The notes under the pieces: generated by a model
Seen by the model: the letters and a program-made list of their open reading frames with translations, nothing else
The model's database searches: none
Told to the model about the DNA's origin: nothing
Position numbers and translations under genes: made by a program
Shown: positions 8,581-17,550 of the stretch, in pieces
How the letters are laid out: each line of letters opens with the position of its first letter
Numbering within the stretch: the stretch's first letter is position 1
NCBI RefSeq assembly: GCF_003946865.1
Contig: NZ_QXTH01000012.1
Span: 62,001 to 126,000 of the forward strand
From: Antribacter gilvus
GTDB lineage: Bacteria > Actinomycetota > Actinomycetes > Actinomycetales > Cellulomonadaceae
Length of the DNA stretch: 64,000 nt
Reading direction: 5' to 3'

Positions 8581-9075
8581 ATGGGCACCACCAGCGCCAA
8601 CGCAGCGGAGGAAGACCTGCACGCACGACGCCGCCGAGCCACACCGGCTGAGCTCGACGCGGCGCGCGAGGCCGTCCGCGCTTCGGGCCGCGCCCTCGAC
8701 CCCGCGGCGCCCTGCCTCGTCCTCGCGTACCCGGGGGTCGGCGTGGGCGAGACCTACCCCGACCTCGCCGGCTGCACGAGTCAGCTCCTGCTGGTCGCCG
8801 CCTGCCGGAGCACGCTCGCGGAACACGAGGTCGACGTCGTGGCGATGAGTACCCGGCCGCTGGAGGCCACGGCACTGCGGGGCATGAGGGACGTCGCGGT
8901 CCGCGCGCGACACGACGTCGCCGCCCGCCTGCCCCACGTCGACCTGGACGGCGTCCGGTACCTGACCCGGTTCACGCTCGTGCTGGGCGGCTCGCTCGAC
9001 GGGACCATCTTCGACGAGATCACGGACGTCACCGCGCACACGCGCGGGGTGGTGGATCTTCTCGTCGCGCCCTAG
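8581..9075 (+). CDS. Peroxiredoxin-like (AhpC/TSA-type) thiol protein
   Basis: The protein has 164 aa. The central segment VLAYPGVGVGETYPDLAGCTSQ resembles peroxiredoxins in which the peroxidatic Cys sits in a GCT motif after a YPG strand-turn; DVVAMSTRP would be the next strand. A second Cys (VAACRS) lies 12 residues later, a spacing that could serve as resolving Cys. The N-terminal 40 residues are charged and not recognised. AGGGAGG at 8568-8574 sets the start. The GCT motif supports a thiol-redox function, but overall similarity to known Prx proteins is limited to this core. It is divergent from the Nudix gene. Confidence 0.6.
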   Translation: MGTTSANAAEEDLHARRRRATPAELDAAREAVRASGRALDPAAPCLVLAYPGVGVGETYPDLAGCTSQLLLVAACRSTLAEHEVDVVAMSTRPLEATALRGMRDVAVRARHDVAARLPHVDLDGVRYLTRFTLVLGGSLDGTIFDEITDVTAHTRGVVDLLVAP

Positions 9076-9092
9076 CGTCACCGCACGACGAG

Positions 9093-9124
9093 ACGGCCCG
9101 CCACCCCGAAGGGTGACGGGCCGT
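9093..9124. terminator. Bidirectional stem-loop terminator
   Basis: The near-perfect inverted repeat ACGGCCCGCCACCC / GGGTGACGGGCCGT with a short GAA-type loop lies between the convergent peroxiredoxin-like gene and rpsA, so it can end both transcripts. Confidence 0.75.
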
Positions 9125-9179
9125 CCGTCATGAGCGGTCACGTCCCGCGGCGGTCAGACCTCCGCAGGTGCGACGGGAC

Positions 9180-10673
9180 TCAGTTGCCGGTGAGCTTCTC
9201 GCGAAGCGCGGCGAGCGCCTCGTCCGAGGCCAGCGTGCCGGTCGCCTCCTGGGCCGGAGCCGAGGAGTACGTCGTGGAGCCGCCGCCCCCGCCGCCGCCG
9301 CCGCCAGCGGCAGCCGGAGCACCCTCGCTCGTGGCCTCCGTGTCGGCGGTGAGCGCCTCGGCGACCTGCTTGCGGTGCGCGGTCCAGCGCTCGTGCGCCT
9401 TCGCGTACTCCGCCTCCCACGCCTCGCGCTGGGTCTCGAAGCCCTCGAGCCACTCGTTGGTCTCCGGGTCGAAGCCCTCGGGGTACTTGTAGTTCCCCTG
9501 CTCGTCGTACTCGGCAGCCATGCCGTAGAGCGCGGGGTCGAAGTCCTCGGACTCCGGGTCCACGCCCTCGTTGGCCTGCTTGAGCGACAGCGAGATGCGG
9601 CGACGCTCCAGGTCGATGTCGATGACCTTGACGAACACCTCGGCACCGACGGTGACGACCTGCTCGGGCAGCTCGACGTGACGCACAGCGAGCTCGGAGA
9701 TGTGCACGAGGCCCTCGATGCCGTCCTCGACGCGAACGAACGCACCGAACGGGACGAGCTTCGTGACCTTACCGGGCACAACCTGACCGATGGCGTGCGT
9801 ACGGGCGAACGTCTGCCACGGGTCCTCCTGCGTCGCCTTCAGCGACAGGGAGACACGCTCGCGGTCGAAGTCGACGTCGAGAACCTCGACGGTGACCTCC
9901 TGGCCCACCTCGACGACCTCGGACGGGTGGTCGATGTGCTTCCAGGACAGCTCCGAGACGTGGACGAGACCGTCGACGCCGCCGAGGTCCACGAACGCAC
10001 CGAAGTTGACGATCGAGGAGACGACACCGGGGCGCACCTGGCCCTTCTGCAGCGTCTGCAGGAAGGTGGAGCGGACCTCGGACTGGGTCTGCTCGAGCCA
10101 CGCACGACGCGACAGGACCACGTTGTTGCGGTTCTTGTCGAGCTCGATGATCTTGGCCTCGATCTCCTTGCCGACGTACGGCTGGAGGTCGCGGACACGA
10201 CGCATCTCCACGAGGGAGGCCGGCAGGAAGCCACGCAGGCCGATGTCGAGGATGAGGCCGCCCTTGACCACCTCGATGACGGTGCCGGTGACGACGCCGT
10301 CCTCTTCCTTGATCTTCTCGATCGTGCCCCAGGCACGCTCGTACTGAGCGCGCTTCTTGGACAGGATCAGGCGACCCTCCTTGTCCTCCTTCTGGAGGAC
10401 CAGGGCCTCGACGGCGTCACCGACGGAGACGACCTCGCCGGGGTCGACGTCGTGCTTGATGGAGAGCTCCCGGGACGGGATGACACCCTCCGTCTTGTAA
10501 CCGATGTCAAGGAGAACCTCGTCGCGGTCAACCTTGACGATCGTGCCCTCGACGATGTCACCATCGTTGAAGTACTTGATGGTGGCGTCGACAGCAGCAA
10601 GGAAGTCCTCCGCGGTGCCGATGTCGTTGATGGCAACCTGGGGTGCGGACTTCGCAGGGGTGGAGATGGTCAT
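9180..10673 (-). CDS. rpsA: 30S ribosomal protein S1
   Basis: The protein has 497 aa with four S1 OB-fold domains at about residues 36-105, 122-190, 207-275 and 292-362. These include the most conserved copies VNFGAFVDLGGVDGLVHVSE and VPFGAFVRVEDGIEGLVHIS. Actinobacterial S1 normally has four domains rather than the six of E. coli. It binds mRNA on the small subunit. The C-terminal tail is acidic and then has a nine-Gly tract (encoded near 9282-9306) followed by STTYSSAPAQEATG, a flexible tail that varies between species. The ATG at 10673 starts the conserved MTISTPAKSAPQVAINDIG. A consensus promoter with a long leader lies upstream. Neighbourhood with polA matches other Actinobacteria. Confidence 0.97.
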   Translation of the reverse strand: MTISTPAKSAPQVAINDIGTAEDFLAAVDATIKYFNDGDIVEGTIVKVDRDEVLLDIGYKTEGVIPSRELSIKHDVDPGEVVSVGDAVEALVLQKEDKEGRLILSKKRAQYERAWGTIEKIKEEDGVVTGTVIEVVKGGLILDIGLRGFLPASLVEMRRVRDLQPYVGKEIEAKIIELDKNRNNVVLSRRAWLEQTQSEVRSTFLQTLQKGQVRPGVVSSIVNFGAFVDLGGVDGLVHVSELSWKHIDHPSEVVEVGQEVTVEVLDVDFDRERVSLSLKATQEDPWQTFARTHAIGQVVPGKVTKLVPFGAFVRVEDGIEGLVHISELAVRHVELPEQVVTVGAEVFVKVIDIDLERRRISLSLKQANEGVDPESEDFDPALYGMAAEYDEQGNYKYPEGFDPETNEWLEGFETQREAWEAEYAKAHERWTAHRKQVAEALTADTEATSEGAPAAAGGGGGGGGGSTTYSSAPAQEATGTLASDEALAALREKLTGN

Positions 10674-10850
10674 TGAGTAGATGCTCCGATGCGGACAGGA
10701 CGTAGTGCGGACAGGGTCACGGCGAGTACGCTGCGTCCCGACGTCCGACGAAGAAGTCCTGAGAGGCACGAACCGGGGAATCTGGTCCGCAGCACCGAGG
10801 AAGACCGGGCCTGGAAGACGAGTAGGCGCGGGCGCACTGCACCGCGGAAC

Positions 10851-10880
10851 ATCCTAACGAGACTCCGTTGCGCGGGTCAA
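10851..10880 (-). promoter_or_regulatory. rpsA sigma-70-type promoter
   Basis: TTGACC (10875-10880) and TAGGAT (10851-10856) are separated by 18 nt on the minus strand. Both are close to consensus. The predicted leader to the rpsA ATG is about 170 nt, long enough for autogenous control, although no specific fold was identified. Confidence 0.65.
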
Positions 10881-10891
10881 CGTGAAAGCGT

Positions 10892-10939
10892 TCCGGAGGG
10901 CGTGCGCCATGTCACGTCGACCGCGCACGCCCCTCCGGA
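10892..10939 (-). terminator. Terminator of the peptide-importer operon
   Basis: TCCGGAGGGCGTGCGC (10892-10907) pairs with 10923-10939 over about 16 bp with one bulged C. The stem begins immediately after the stop codon of the ATP-binding gene and lies just upstream of the rpsA promoter, which it insulates. Confidence 0.8.
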
Positions 10940-12676
10940 TCAGAGCGCGAGCTCCAGGTCCCTGCCCGGGATCGCGTCGAGCAGAGCGCGCGTGTAGGCC
11001 GTCTTCGGCGCGTCGAAAACCTCGTCCACGGTGCCCTCCTCGACCACCCGCCCGTCCTGCATCACGACGACCCGGTCGGCGATCTGGCGGACCACCGCGA
11101 GGTCGTGCGTGATGAACAGGTAGGTGAGGCCGAGGTCCTCCTGGAGCTGCGCCAGCAGCCGCAGGATCTGGGCCTGGACCACCACGTCGAGCGCGGACAC
11201 GGCCTCGTCGCAGACCACGAGCTCCGGCGACAGCGCGAGCGCCCGCGCGATCGCGACGCGCTGACGCTGCCCGCCCGACAGCTCGGACGGGAACCGGCGC
11301 AGCACGCCCTTCCCGAGCGCGACCTGCTCCGCGAGCTCCTCGACACGCGCCCGCCGGGTCGCGGCGTCGCCGTACCCGTGGGCGCGCAGCGGCTCCTCGA
11401 TGGCGCGGAACACCGAGTACATCGGGTCCAGCGACGAGTACGGGTCCTGGAACACCGGCTGCACGCGCCGGCGGTACGCGATCCGAGAGCGCGCGTCCGT
11501 GCCACCCACGGGGGCACCGTCGAACTCGATGGTCCCCGACGTCAGCTTCTCGATGTCCAGGATCATCCGCGCGAGCGTGGACTTGCCCGACCCGGACTCC
11601 CCCACCACGGCGACCGTGCCGCCGCGCGGCACGTCGAGGGTCACGTCCTGGACGGCGGTGAAGTCGCGCCCTCGGCTCAGGAGCCCGTGGCCACGGATGC
11701 GGAACACCTTGGTCGCGTTCCGCACGGACACGAGGGGCGCCTCCGCGCTGCCCGACGACGGGGTGGTCGCCCCGGGCTCGTCCGTCGCCTCGGCGCCGTG
11801 GGTGAGCAGGGCGTCGTCGAGCACGTCGTCGAGCCCGCGCTCGCGCGCGATCTCGATGCGCCGCGAGGCGAGCGACGGGGCCGCCGCCATGAGGCGCTTG
11901 GTGTACTCGTGCTGCGGCGCGGTCAGGACCTGGCGGGCGGGCCCCTGCTCCACGATCTCGCCGCGGTACATGACGACCACGACGTCGGCGCGCTCGGCCG
12001 CGAGGCCGAGGTCGTGCGTGATGAGGAGCACCGCGGTGCCGAGGTCGCGGGTCAGCCCCGCGAGCTGGTCGAGGATGCCCCGCTGCACCGTGACGTCGAG
12101 CGCCGAGGTGGGCTCGTCCGCGACGAGGAGGGCAGGGCGTCCGGACAGGCCCATCGCGATGAGCGACCGCTGGCGCATGCCGCCCGAGAACTCGTGCGGG
12201 TACTGGGAGGCGCGCCGGGCGGCGTCGGGCAGCCCGGCCTCCTCCAAGAGCTCGACCGTGCGGGAACGCGCGTCCCGGGGCGAGCGGAGCCCGTTGTCGA
12301 TGAGGCCCTCGTCGATCTGGCGGCCGATCCGCATGATCGGGTCGAGGTTGGTCATCGGGTCCTGCGGCACGAGGCCGAGCTCGGTGCCGCGCAGCTGCGC
12401 GAAGCGCTGCGGGCTCACCGCGCCGAGGTCCTCGCCGCGGAACCAGATGTGGCCCTGGGCCACCTCGCCGTTGCTCGCCAGCAGGCCGAGGACCGCCATG
12501 GCGAGCGTGGTCTTGCCCGAGCCGGACTCGCCCACGATCGCCACGGTCTGGCCGCGGCGGACCTCGAGGGACGCGCCCGACACGGCGCGCGCGGGCCCGG
12601 AGTCGGTGCGGAAGTCGACGGACAGGTCCTCGACGCGGAGGACGAGCTCGTCTGTGGTGGTGGTCGTGTCGCTCAT
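10940..12676 (-). CDS. Oligopeptide ABC importer, fused dual ATP-binding protein (DppD-DppF type)
   Basis: The protein has 578 aa and contains two complete nucleotide-binding domains. NBD1 (about 12-270) has GESGSGKTT, FSGGMRQR and LLVADEPTSALD. NBD2 (about 310-560) has GESGSGKST, LSGGQRQR and LVVCDEAVSALD. It energises import by the two permeases encoded upstream. The start ATG at 12676 overlaps the stop of the second permease (ATGA). The fusion of the two ATPases into one chain is common in Actinobacteria. A peptide or nickel substrate is possible; peptide is favoured by the binding-protein family. Confidence 0.92.
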   Translation of the reverse strand: MSDTTTTTDELVLRVEDLSVDFRTDSGPARAVSGASLEVRRGQTVAIVGESGSGKTTLAMAVLGLLASNGEVAQGHIWFRGEDLGAVSPQRFAQLRGTELGLVPQDPMTNLDPIMRIGRQIDEGLIDNGLRSPRDARSRTVELLEEAGLPDAARRASQYPHEFSGGMRQRSLIAMGLSGRPALLVADEPTSALDVTVQRGILDQLAGLTRDLGTAVLLITHDLGLAAERADVVVVMYRGEIVEQGPARQVLTAPQHEYTKRLMAAAPSLASRRIEIARERGLDDVLDDALLTHGAEATDEPGATTPSSGSAEAPLVSVRNATKVFRIRGHGLLSRGRDFTAVQDVTLDVPRGGTVAVVGESGSGKSTLARMILDIEKLTSGTIEFDGAPVGGTDARSRIAYRRRVQPVFQDPYSSLDPMYSVFRAIEEPLRAHGYGDAATRRARVEELAEQVALGKGVLRRFPSELSGGQRQRVAIARALALSPELVVCDEAVSALDVVVQAQILRLLAQLQEDLGLTYLFITHDLAVVRQIADRVVVMQDGRVVEEGTVDEVFDAPKTAYTRALLDAIPGRDLELAL

Positions 12677-13629
12677 CGGCGCGTCCTGTTCCGCGGGTCG
12701 AGGGCCTCGCGCAGGCTCTCGCCCACGAGGGTGAAGCCGAGGGCAGTGACGGCGATGCAGATGCCCGGCAGGATCGCCAGGCGCGGTGCGACCGCCAGCT
12801 CGTTCTGCGCGGCCGTGAGCATGCGGCCCCACTCGGCCGTGCTCGGCTCGCCGCCGCCCAGGCCGAGGAAGGACAGCGCGGCGGCCTCGATGACGGCGGT
12901 GGCGAGCGTCAGCGTCGCCTGCACGATCACGGGTCCCACGCTGTTGGGCAGCACGTGGCTCATCGTGACGGAGCCACGGGTGAGGCCCAGCGCGCTGGCC
13001 GCGAGGACGTAGTCCTGCCCTCGTTGGGCGAGCATCGACCCGCGGAGCAGCCGCGCGAAGATCGGTACCTGGACCACCGCGATGGCGATGATGACCGACG
13101 ACGGCGACTGGCCCGCGATCGCGGCGATCGACACGGCGAGCAGCAGCGACGGGACGGACAGCATCAGGTCCACCAGGCGCATCGCGGCCACGTCGACCCA
13201 GCCGCCGAACCAGCCGGCGAGGAGGCCGAGAGCGACGCCGCCCGCGAGGCCGAACAGCGTGGAGAGCACGCCCACGAGCAGGGACGCCCGGGCACCCCAG
13301 ATCAGCTTGCTCAGGACGTCGCCGCCGTAGCGGTCGAGACCGAGCGGGTACTCGGCCGACGGGCCGGGGATGAGCGTGGGCCGGATCTCGCCGCGGCCGG
13401 GCAGCGCGTGCGCGCCGTACGGTGCCAGCAGGGGCGCGAGCAGCGCGACGACGAGGAACACCGCCACGATGACGAAGCCCGCGATGGCCACCGGGTTCTT
13501 GCGGAGCGTGCGCCAGGCCCGGGCCCAGATGCCCTCGCCGGAGTGGTCGCCGCCCTCGACGGCGGACTCGTGGATGTTGAGCGGCGCGACCGGCGCGCCC
13601 TCGACAGGGGGAAGCTCGTTGGCGGTCAC
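12673..13629 (-). CDS. Oligopeptide ABC importer permease (DppC type)
   Basis: The protein has 318 aa. A cytosolic N-terminal tail precedes the first membrane helix (VAIAGFVIVAVFLVVALLAP). The BPD_transp_1 domain contains the EAA-like loop AASALGLTRGSVTMSHVLPN, which contacts the ATPase. The GTG at 13629 is chosen because GAGGAGG lies upstream and the GTGA overlaps the stop of the preceding permease. The OppC-type N-terminal domain and the pairing with a DppB permease make the assignment firm at family level. Confidence 0.92.
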   Translation of the reverse strand: MTANELPPVEGAPVAPLNIHESAVEGGDHSGEGIWARAWRTLRKNPVAIAGFVIVAVFLVVALLAPLLAPYGAHALPGRGEIRPTLIPGPSAEYPLGLDRYGGDVLSKLIWGARASLLVGVLSTLFGLAGGVALGLLAGWFGGWVDVAAMRLVDLMLSVPSLLLAVSIAAIAGQSPSSVIIAIAVVQVPIFARLLRGSMLAQRGQDYVLAASALGLTRGSVTMSHVLPNSVGPVIVQATLTLATAVIEAAALSFLGLGGGEPSTAEWGRMLTAAQNELAVAPRLAILPGICIAVTALGFTLVGESLREALDPRNRTRR

Positions 13630-14633
13630 TGCTGCCTCCTCAGCCGCGGGTCGATCAGCCCGTACGACACGTCGACGATCAGGTTCACGAGGGCGTAGAC
13701 CACCGCGATGAGCAGGACGAAGCCCTGCAGGACGGGATAGTCCGCGCTGAAGACGGCCTCCGCGAGGAAGCCGCCGATGCCGCTGAAGGCGAAGACCGTC
13801 TCCGTGAGGACCGCGCCCGAGAGCAGCAGGCCCACCTGGAGGCCGATCGTCGTGAGGACCGGCAGCATCGCGTTCCGGATGATGTGGTCGGAGCGCAGGC
13901 GCGAGGCCTTGATGCCCTTGGCACGGGCGGTCCGCACGTAGTCGGCGTTCTGCACCTCGGACACGGCGGCACGGGTCATGCGCGCGATGATCGCGAGCGG
14001 GATCGAGCTGAGCGCGAGCCCCGGCAGGACCAGGTGCATCATCGCGTCCCAGGCGGCGTCCCACTCGGCGGTGAGCAGTCCGTCCAGCACGTAGAAGTTC
14101 GTGGGGTGCGTGGCCACCATCGTCACCGACTGACGCCCCGCGGAGGGGAACCAGTCGAGCTCGACGGCGAACAGGTACTTCAGGATGAACGCCAGGAAGA
14201 ACACCGGCACCGTGACGCCGATGAGGGACACCACGACGGACGCGTGGTCGACGACCGACCCGGCGCGGCGCGCGGCCACGTAGCCCAGGGGGATGCCGAT
14301 GCCGATCGCGAGCACGAGGGCCACGAGGGTGAGCTCGATCGTGGCGGGAAAGCGGGTGAGGAACTCCTCCAGCACAGGGCGGCCGGTGCGGAGGGACGTG
14401 CCGAGGTCGCCCTCGATCAGGCGGGCGAGGTACTTGCCGTACTGGACCCAGACCGGCTGGTCCAGACCCATCTCAGCCTCGATGCGCGCGGCGGCCTCGG
14501 GCGTGTAGCGCTCACCGAGCATGGAGGTGACCGGCCCGCCCGGCAGGGCCCTGACCCAGGCGAAGAGGAGCACCGAGAGCCCCAGTAGCAGCGGTATCAG
14601 CAGCAGCAGCCGCTGCACGACGAGTCTGAGCAT
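13626..14633 (-). CDS. Oligopeptide ABC importer permease (DppB type)
   Basis: The protein has 335 aa. The N-terminal membrane helix begins LVVQRLLLLIPLLLGLSVLL, followed by the typical periplasmic loop LPGGPVTSMLGERYTPEAAA and five further helices. The coupling loop is DYVRTARAKGIKASRLRSDH. The ATG at 14633 fits the start of DppB/OppB proteins; upstream in-frame residues are not membrane-protein-like. It follows the binding-protein gene but is separated from it by two hairpins, so it is probably expressed at a lower level. Confidence 0.92.
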   Translation of the reverse strand: MLRLVVQRLLLLIPLLLGLSVLLFAWVRALPGGPVTSMLGERYTPEAAARIEAEMGLDQPVWVQYGKYLARLIEGDLGTSLRTGRPVLEEFLTRFPATIELTLVALVLAIGIGIPLGYVAARRAGSVVDHASVVVSLIGVTVPVFFLAFILKYLFAVELDWFPSAGRQSVTMVATHPTNFYVLDGLLTAEWDAAWDAMMHLVLPGLALSSIPLAIIARMTRAAVSEVQNADYVRTARAKGIKASRLRSDHIIRNAMLPVLTTIGLQVGLLLSGAVLTETVFAFSGIGGFLAEAVFSADYPVLQGFVLLIAVVYALVNLIVDVSYGLIDPRLRRQQ

Positions 14634-14694
14634 GTGGTCGTCGGGTCCTTGTCGGTCTTGCGGGCCATGGGGTGCGGCCCGGCTGTTCGGGTCT

Positions 14695-14766
14695 GCGGGG
14701 CGTGTGCGCCCCGCCGGTGGGACGAGCGATGCCCGTGCCCGACGGCGGTCGCCGGGCACGGGCATC
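14695..14766 (-). terminator. Two hairpins between binding-protein and permease genes
   Basis: A 15-bp-class stem (GATGCCCGTGCCCG 14728-14741 pairing with 14752-14766) directly follows the binding-protein gene. A second perfect stem (GCGGGGCG-TGTG-CGCCCCGC, 14695-14714) lies beyond it. Partial termination or mRNA stabilisation here would give more binding protein than permease, a known arrangement in import operons. Confidence 0.65.
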
Positions 14767-14787
14767 GATGCTACGTCCTCGCGGAGG

Positions 14788-16437
14788 TTACTCCGTGAAG
14801 GTGATGACGCTGTAGACCTCGTCCTGCACGGGCGAGATCGGGTAGCCCTCGACGCCGGGCGCGACGGCCAGCGACGGGACCGGGCTCGCGATCGGGAGGC
14901 CGGGGAGGAAGTCCATCAGCGCCTCGTTCGCCTCCTTGTAGGCGGCTTCCTGCTCCTCGACGGGGGCGTTGCGCGCCTCGTCGATGACCTGGAAGATCTC
15001 CGCGTTGTCGAAGCCCCACTCGTTCGACGCGGCACCGAAGAACGTGCCGATGAAGTTGTAGGTGTCGTTGTAGTCGCCGGTCCAGCCCAGCAGGTGCAGG
15101 CCGTGGCCGGCGCCACCCTGGATGGTGTCCAGGTAGGTGGGGTTCCAGGGGGCGGCGGTGGCCTTGACGGTGATGCCCACCTCCTCCAGGTCGGCCGAGA
15201 TCGCCTCGAAGTACGCGGCGGGGTCCGGCATGTACGGGCGCGACACGTCGGTCGGGTAGTTGAACTCGATCTCGAGGTTGGTGACGCCGGCCTCGGCGAG
15301 GAGCGCCTTCGCCTTCTCGGGGTCGTAGTCGTACGTGGTGACGTCCTCGCTGTAGCCCGAGACCGACTCCGGCACGAACTGCGTGGCGACCTCGGTGCCC
15401 TCGGGCAGCGTCGCCTGGACCAGGGCCTCCCGGTCGACCGCGTGCGCGATCGCCTGGCGGACCTTGATGTTGTCGAGCGGCGGGGCCGCCTGGTTCATGC
15501 CCAGGTACAGGATGTTGAACGCGGGACGCTGGTGGAGCGTGAAGCCCGCCTCGGTGAGCGCGTCGACGTCGGCAGGGGCGACCAGGTCGTAGCCGTCGAT
15601 GTCACCGGCCTCGAGCGCCTGGCGGCGAGCCGTGCCGTCGGGGATGACCGTGAAGACGATCCTCTTGACGTCCGCGATCTCGCCCCAGTAGCCGTCGAAC
15701 GCCTCGAGCGTGACGCTCTCGCCGGTCTTCCACTCGACGAACGTGTACGGGCCGGTACCGACCGGGTGGCCCTTGCCGTACTCGGTGAGCTGCGGAGCGT
15801 CCTCGGTGCCCTGCACCTCGTCCGCCGCGAACTCCTCGAGCGCGGTGGGCGACTGCATGGAGAACGCGGGGAGCGAGAGCGCAGCGACGAGCTCCGGGAC
15901 CGGTGCGTTGAGCGTGACGACGGCGGTCGTGGCCTCGGAGGCCGCGCAGGACTCGTACTTGCTGTCCTCGCCCCAGCCGCCGAAGACGGCGTTGTAGTAG
16001 TACGAGAGGCTCTCGGTCGCGGCAAGACCGGTGAAGTTCTTCCAGCGCTCGAAGTTGGCGCACACGGCCTCGGCGTCGAAGTCCGTGTCGTCGTGGAACG
16101 TCACGCCCTCCTTGAGGTGGAACGTGTACTCCAGACCGTCCTCGCTGATGTCCCAGGTCTCGGCAAGCAGCGGGGCGGGGTCGGCCGTGCCCGGCTCGAC
16201 GCCGACGAGGCCCTCGAAGATCTGACGCGCGACCCGGAACGTCTCGCCGTCGCTGGCGAACGCGGGGTCGAGCGTTGCCGGGTCGGACGAGCCGGCGAAC
16301 ACGAACGTGTCCTTGCCGGTGGCTTCCTCGCCGGATCCCTGCTCACGTTCGCTCGCGACACAGCCCGTGAGGGCGACCGCGAGCGCAGCGGCCAGTGCGA
16401 CGGTGCCGGTCAGTCGGCTTGGTGCGCGCAGACGCAT
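14788..16437 (-). CDS. Peptide-binding lipoprotein of ABC importer (SBP family 5)
   Basis: The protein has 549 aa. The signal peptide ends in the lipobox ALTGC with lipidated Cys26, so Lgt would anchor it outside the membrane. The mature protein shows the family-5 signature near residues 65-110 (LDPAFASDGETFRVARQIFEGLVG) and the later conserved regions YTFHLKEGVTFHDDTDF and VRQAIAHAVDREALV. It captures oligopeptides or related solutes for the DppBC-DF complex. AGGAGAG sets the ATG at 16437. It is the first gene of the operon; the 186-bp gap to the divergent methyltransferase must hold its promoter, but I see no clear pair of boxes. Confidence 0.92.
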   Translation of the reverse strand: MRLRAPSRLTGTVALAAALAVALTGCVASEREQGSGEEATGKDTFVFAGSSDPATLDPAFASDGETFRVARQIFEGLVGVEPGTADPAPLLAETWDISEDGLEYTFHLKEGVTFHDDTDFDAEAVCANFERWKNFTGLAATESLSYYYNAVFGGWGEDSKYESCAASEATTAVVTLNAPVPELVAALSLPAFSMQSPTALEEFAADEVQGTEDAPQLTEYGKGHPVGTGPYTFVEWKTGESVTLEAFDGYWGEIADVKRIVFTVIPDGTARRQALEAGDIDGYDLVAPADVDALTEAGFTLHQRPAFNILYLGMNQAAPPLDNIKVRQAIAHAVDREALVQATLPEGTEVATQFVPESVSGYSEDVTTYDYDPEKAKALLAEAGVTNLEIEFNYPTDVSRPYMPDPAAYFEAISADLEEVGITVKATAAPWNPTYLDTIQGGAGHGLHLLGWTGDYNDTYNFIGTFFGAASNEWGFDNAEIFQVIDEARNAPVEEQEAAYKEANEALMDFLPGLPIASPVPSLAVAPGVEGYPISPVQDEVYSVITFTE

Positions 16438-16611
16438 GGCACTCTCCTTCCTCGGGCACGGCGGATCCCCGATCGAGGACCGCTCGTGCATGACGTTGGC
16501 CCCGACTGTAAGGACGCAGAGGTTGCATATGTGTTTCGGCCGAGTACTCCGGGGCAATCGTGACCATTTCGTGACGGTCGGTACGGGGCGGCACCCGTCG
16601 TCGTCACCGGC

Positions 16612-16617
16612 GATGAT
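16612..16617 (+). promoter_or_regulatory. Possible -10 of a leaderless methyltransferase transcript
   Basis: GATGAT precedes the ATG at 16624 by 6 nt, and no Shine-Dalgarno is present. The match is weaker than the TANNNT boxes elsewhere in the window. Confidence 0.3.
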
Positions 16618-16623
16618 GTGGCG

Positions 16624-17454
16624 ATGAGCTCCCCCGCCGCTCCCCCGGACCAGCCGAAGCCCACGTCCTTCGGATACCGCGACGTCCCCCCGGCCGACGG
16701 CGGCTCGGCGGGCCGCGCCTGGTGGGACGCCAACGCCGGGGAGTACCTCGAGGAGCACGGCGACTTCCTGGGCGACGCCGGGTTCCGCTGGGGCCCCGAG
16801 GGCCTGTCCGAGGCGGAGGCAGGCCTGCTGGGCGAGGTCGCGGGCCGCGACGTGCTCGAGGTGGGCGCCGGCGCCGCCCAGTGCGCCCGCTGGCTCGTCG
16901 CCGTGCGGGGGGCGCACGCCGTCGCCACCGACGTGTCCGCCGGCATGCTGGCCGGCGCCCTCCAGCTCAACGCCGCGACCCGGGTCCGGGTGCCGGTCGT
17001 CCAGGCCGACGCCCGCTCCCTGCCCTTCGCCGACGCGTCCTTCGACGTGGTCTTCACGTCGTTCGGCGCGCTCCCCTTCGTGCCGGACGCGGTCCAGGTC
17101 CACCACGAGGCCGCTCGCGTGCTCCGGCCCGGCGGGCGCTGGGTCTTCTCCGTGACGCACCCGGTCCGGTGGGCCTTCCCCGACGACCCCAGCCGGGCCG
17201 GCCTCACGGCGACCCGGTCCTACTTCGACCGGCGCCCCTACGTCGAGGCGTCCGACGACGGCACCGTGCTCTACGCGGAGTACCACCGCACCGTCGGCGA
17301 CCACGTGCGCGACGTGGCGGCGGCCGGGCTGCGGCTGCGTGACCTCGTCGAGCCCGAGTGGCCCGCCTGGAACGAGCAGACCTGGGGCGGGTGGGGTCCC
17401 GAGCGGGGCGCCTACCTCCCGGGCACGGCGGTGTTCGTCACCACGAAGGACTGA
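16624..17454 (+). CDS. Class I SAM-dependent methyltransferase
   Basis: The protein has 276 aa (two more if the GTG at 16618 is used). The Rossmann core has motif I VLEVGAGAAQCARWL near residue 76, an acidic ribose-binding Asp in ATDVSAGM, motif II in ADARSLPFADASFDVVFTSF, and motif III in RVLRPGGRWVFS. The N-terminus (RAWWDANAGEYLEEHGDFLG) matches a common actinobacterial methyltransferase family of unknown substrate. It is divergent from the peptide-binding gene and convergent with polA. Confidence 0.85.
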   Translation: MSSPAAPPDQPKPTSFGYRDVPPADGGSAGRAWWDANAGEYLEEHGDFLGDAGFRWGPEGLSEAEAGLLGEVAGRDVLEVGAGAAQCARWLVAVRGAHAVATDVSAGMLAGALQLNAATRVRVPVVQADARSLPFADASFDVVFTSFGALPFVPDAVQVHHEAARVLRPGGRWVFSVTHPVRWAFPDDPSRAGLTATRSYFDRRPYVEASDDGTVLYAEYHRTVGDHVRDVAAAGLRLRDLVEPEWPAWNEQTWGGWGPERGAYLPGTAVFVTTKD

Positions 17455-17478
17455 ACGGCCCGGCTGCCGGTCCGCGCT

Positions 17479-17550
17479 GTGCCCGGCAGGATCTCGGTGC
17501 CCGGCGGGATCTCGGTGCCCGCCTCTCTCTCAGTGCCCGGCCTCGTGCCA
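17479..17550. repeat. Four degenerate 18-bp tandem units at the polA 3' end
   Basis: Units begin at 17479, 17497, 17515 and 17533, each starting GTGCCCG. The first two differ at a single base; the third and fourth are diverged. The last unit encodes the final polA codons (WHEAGH), so the array looks like duplication of the polA end into the spacer. Confidence 0.6.
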
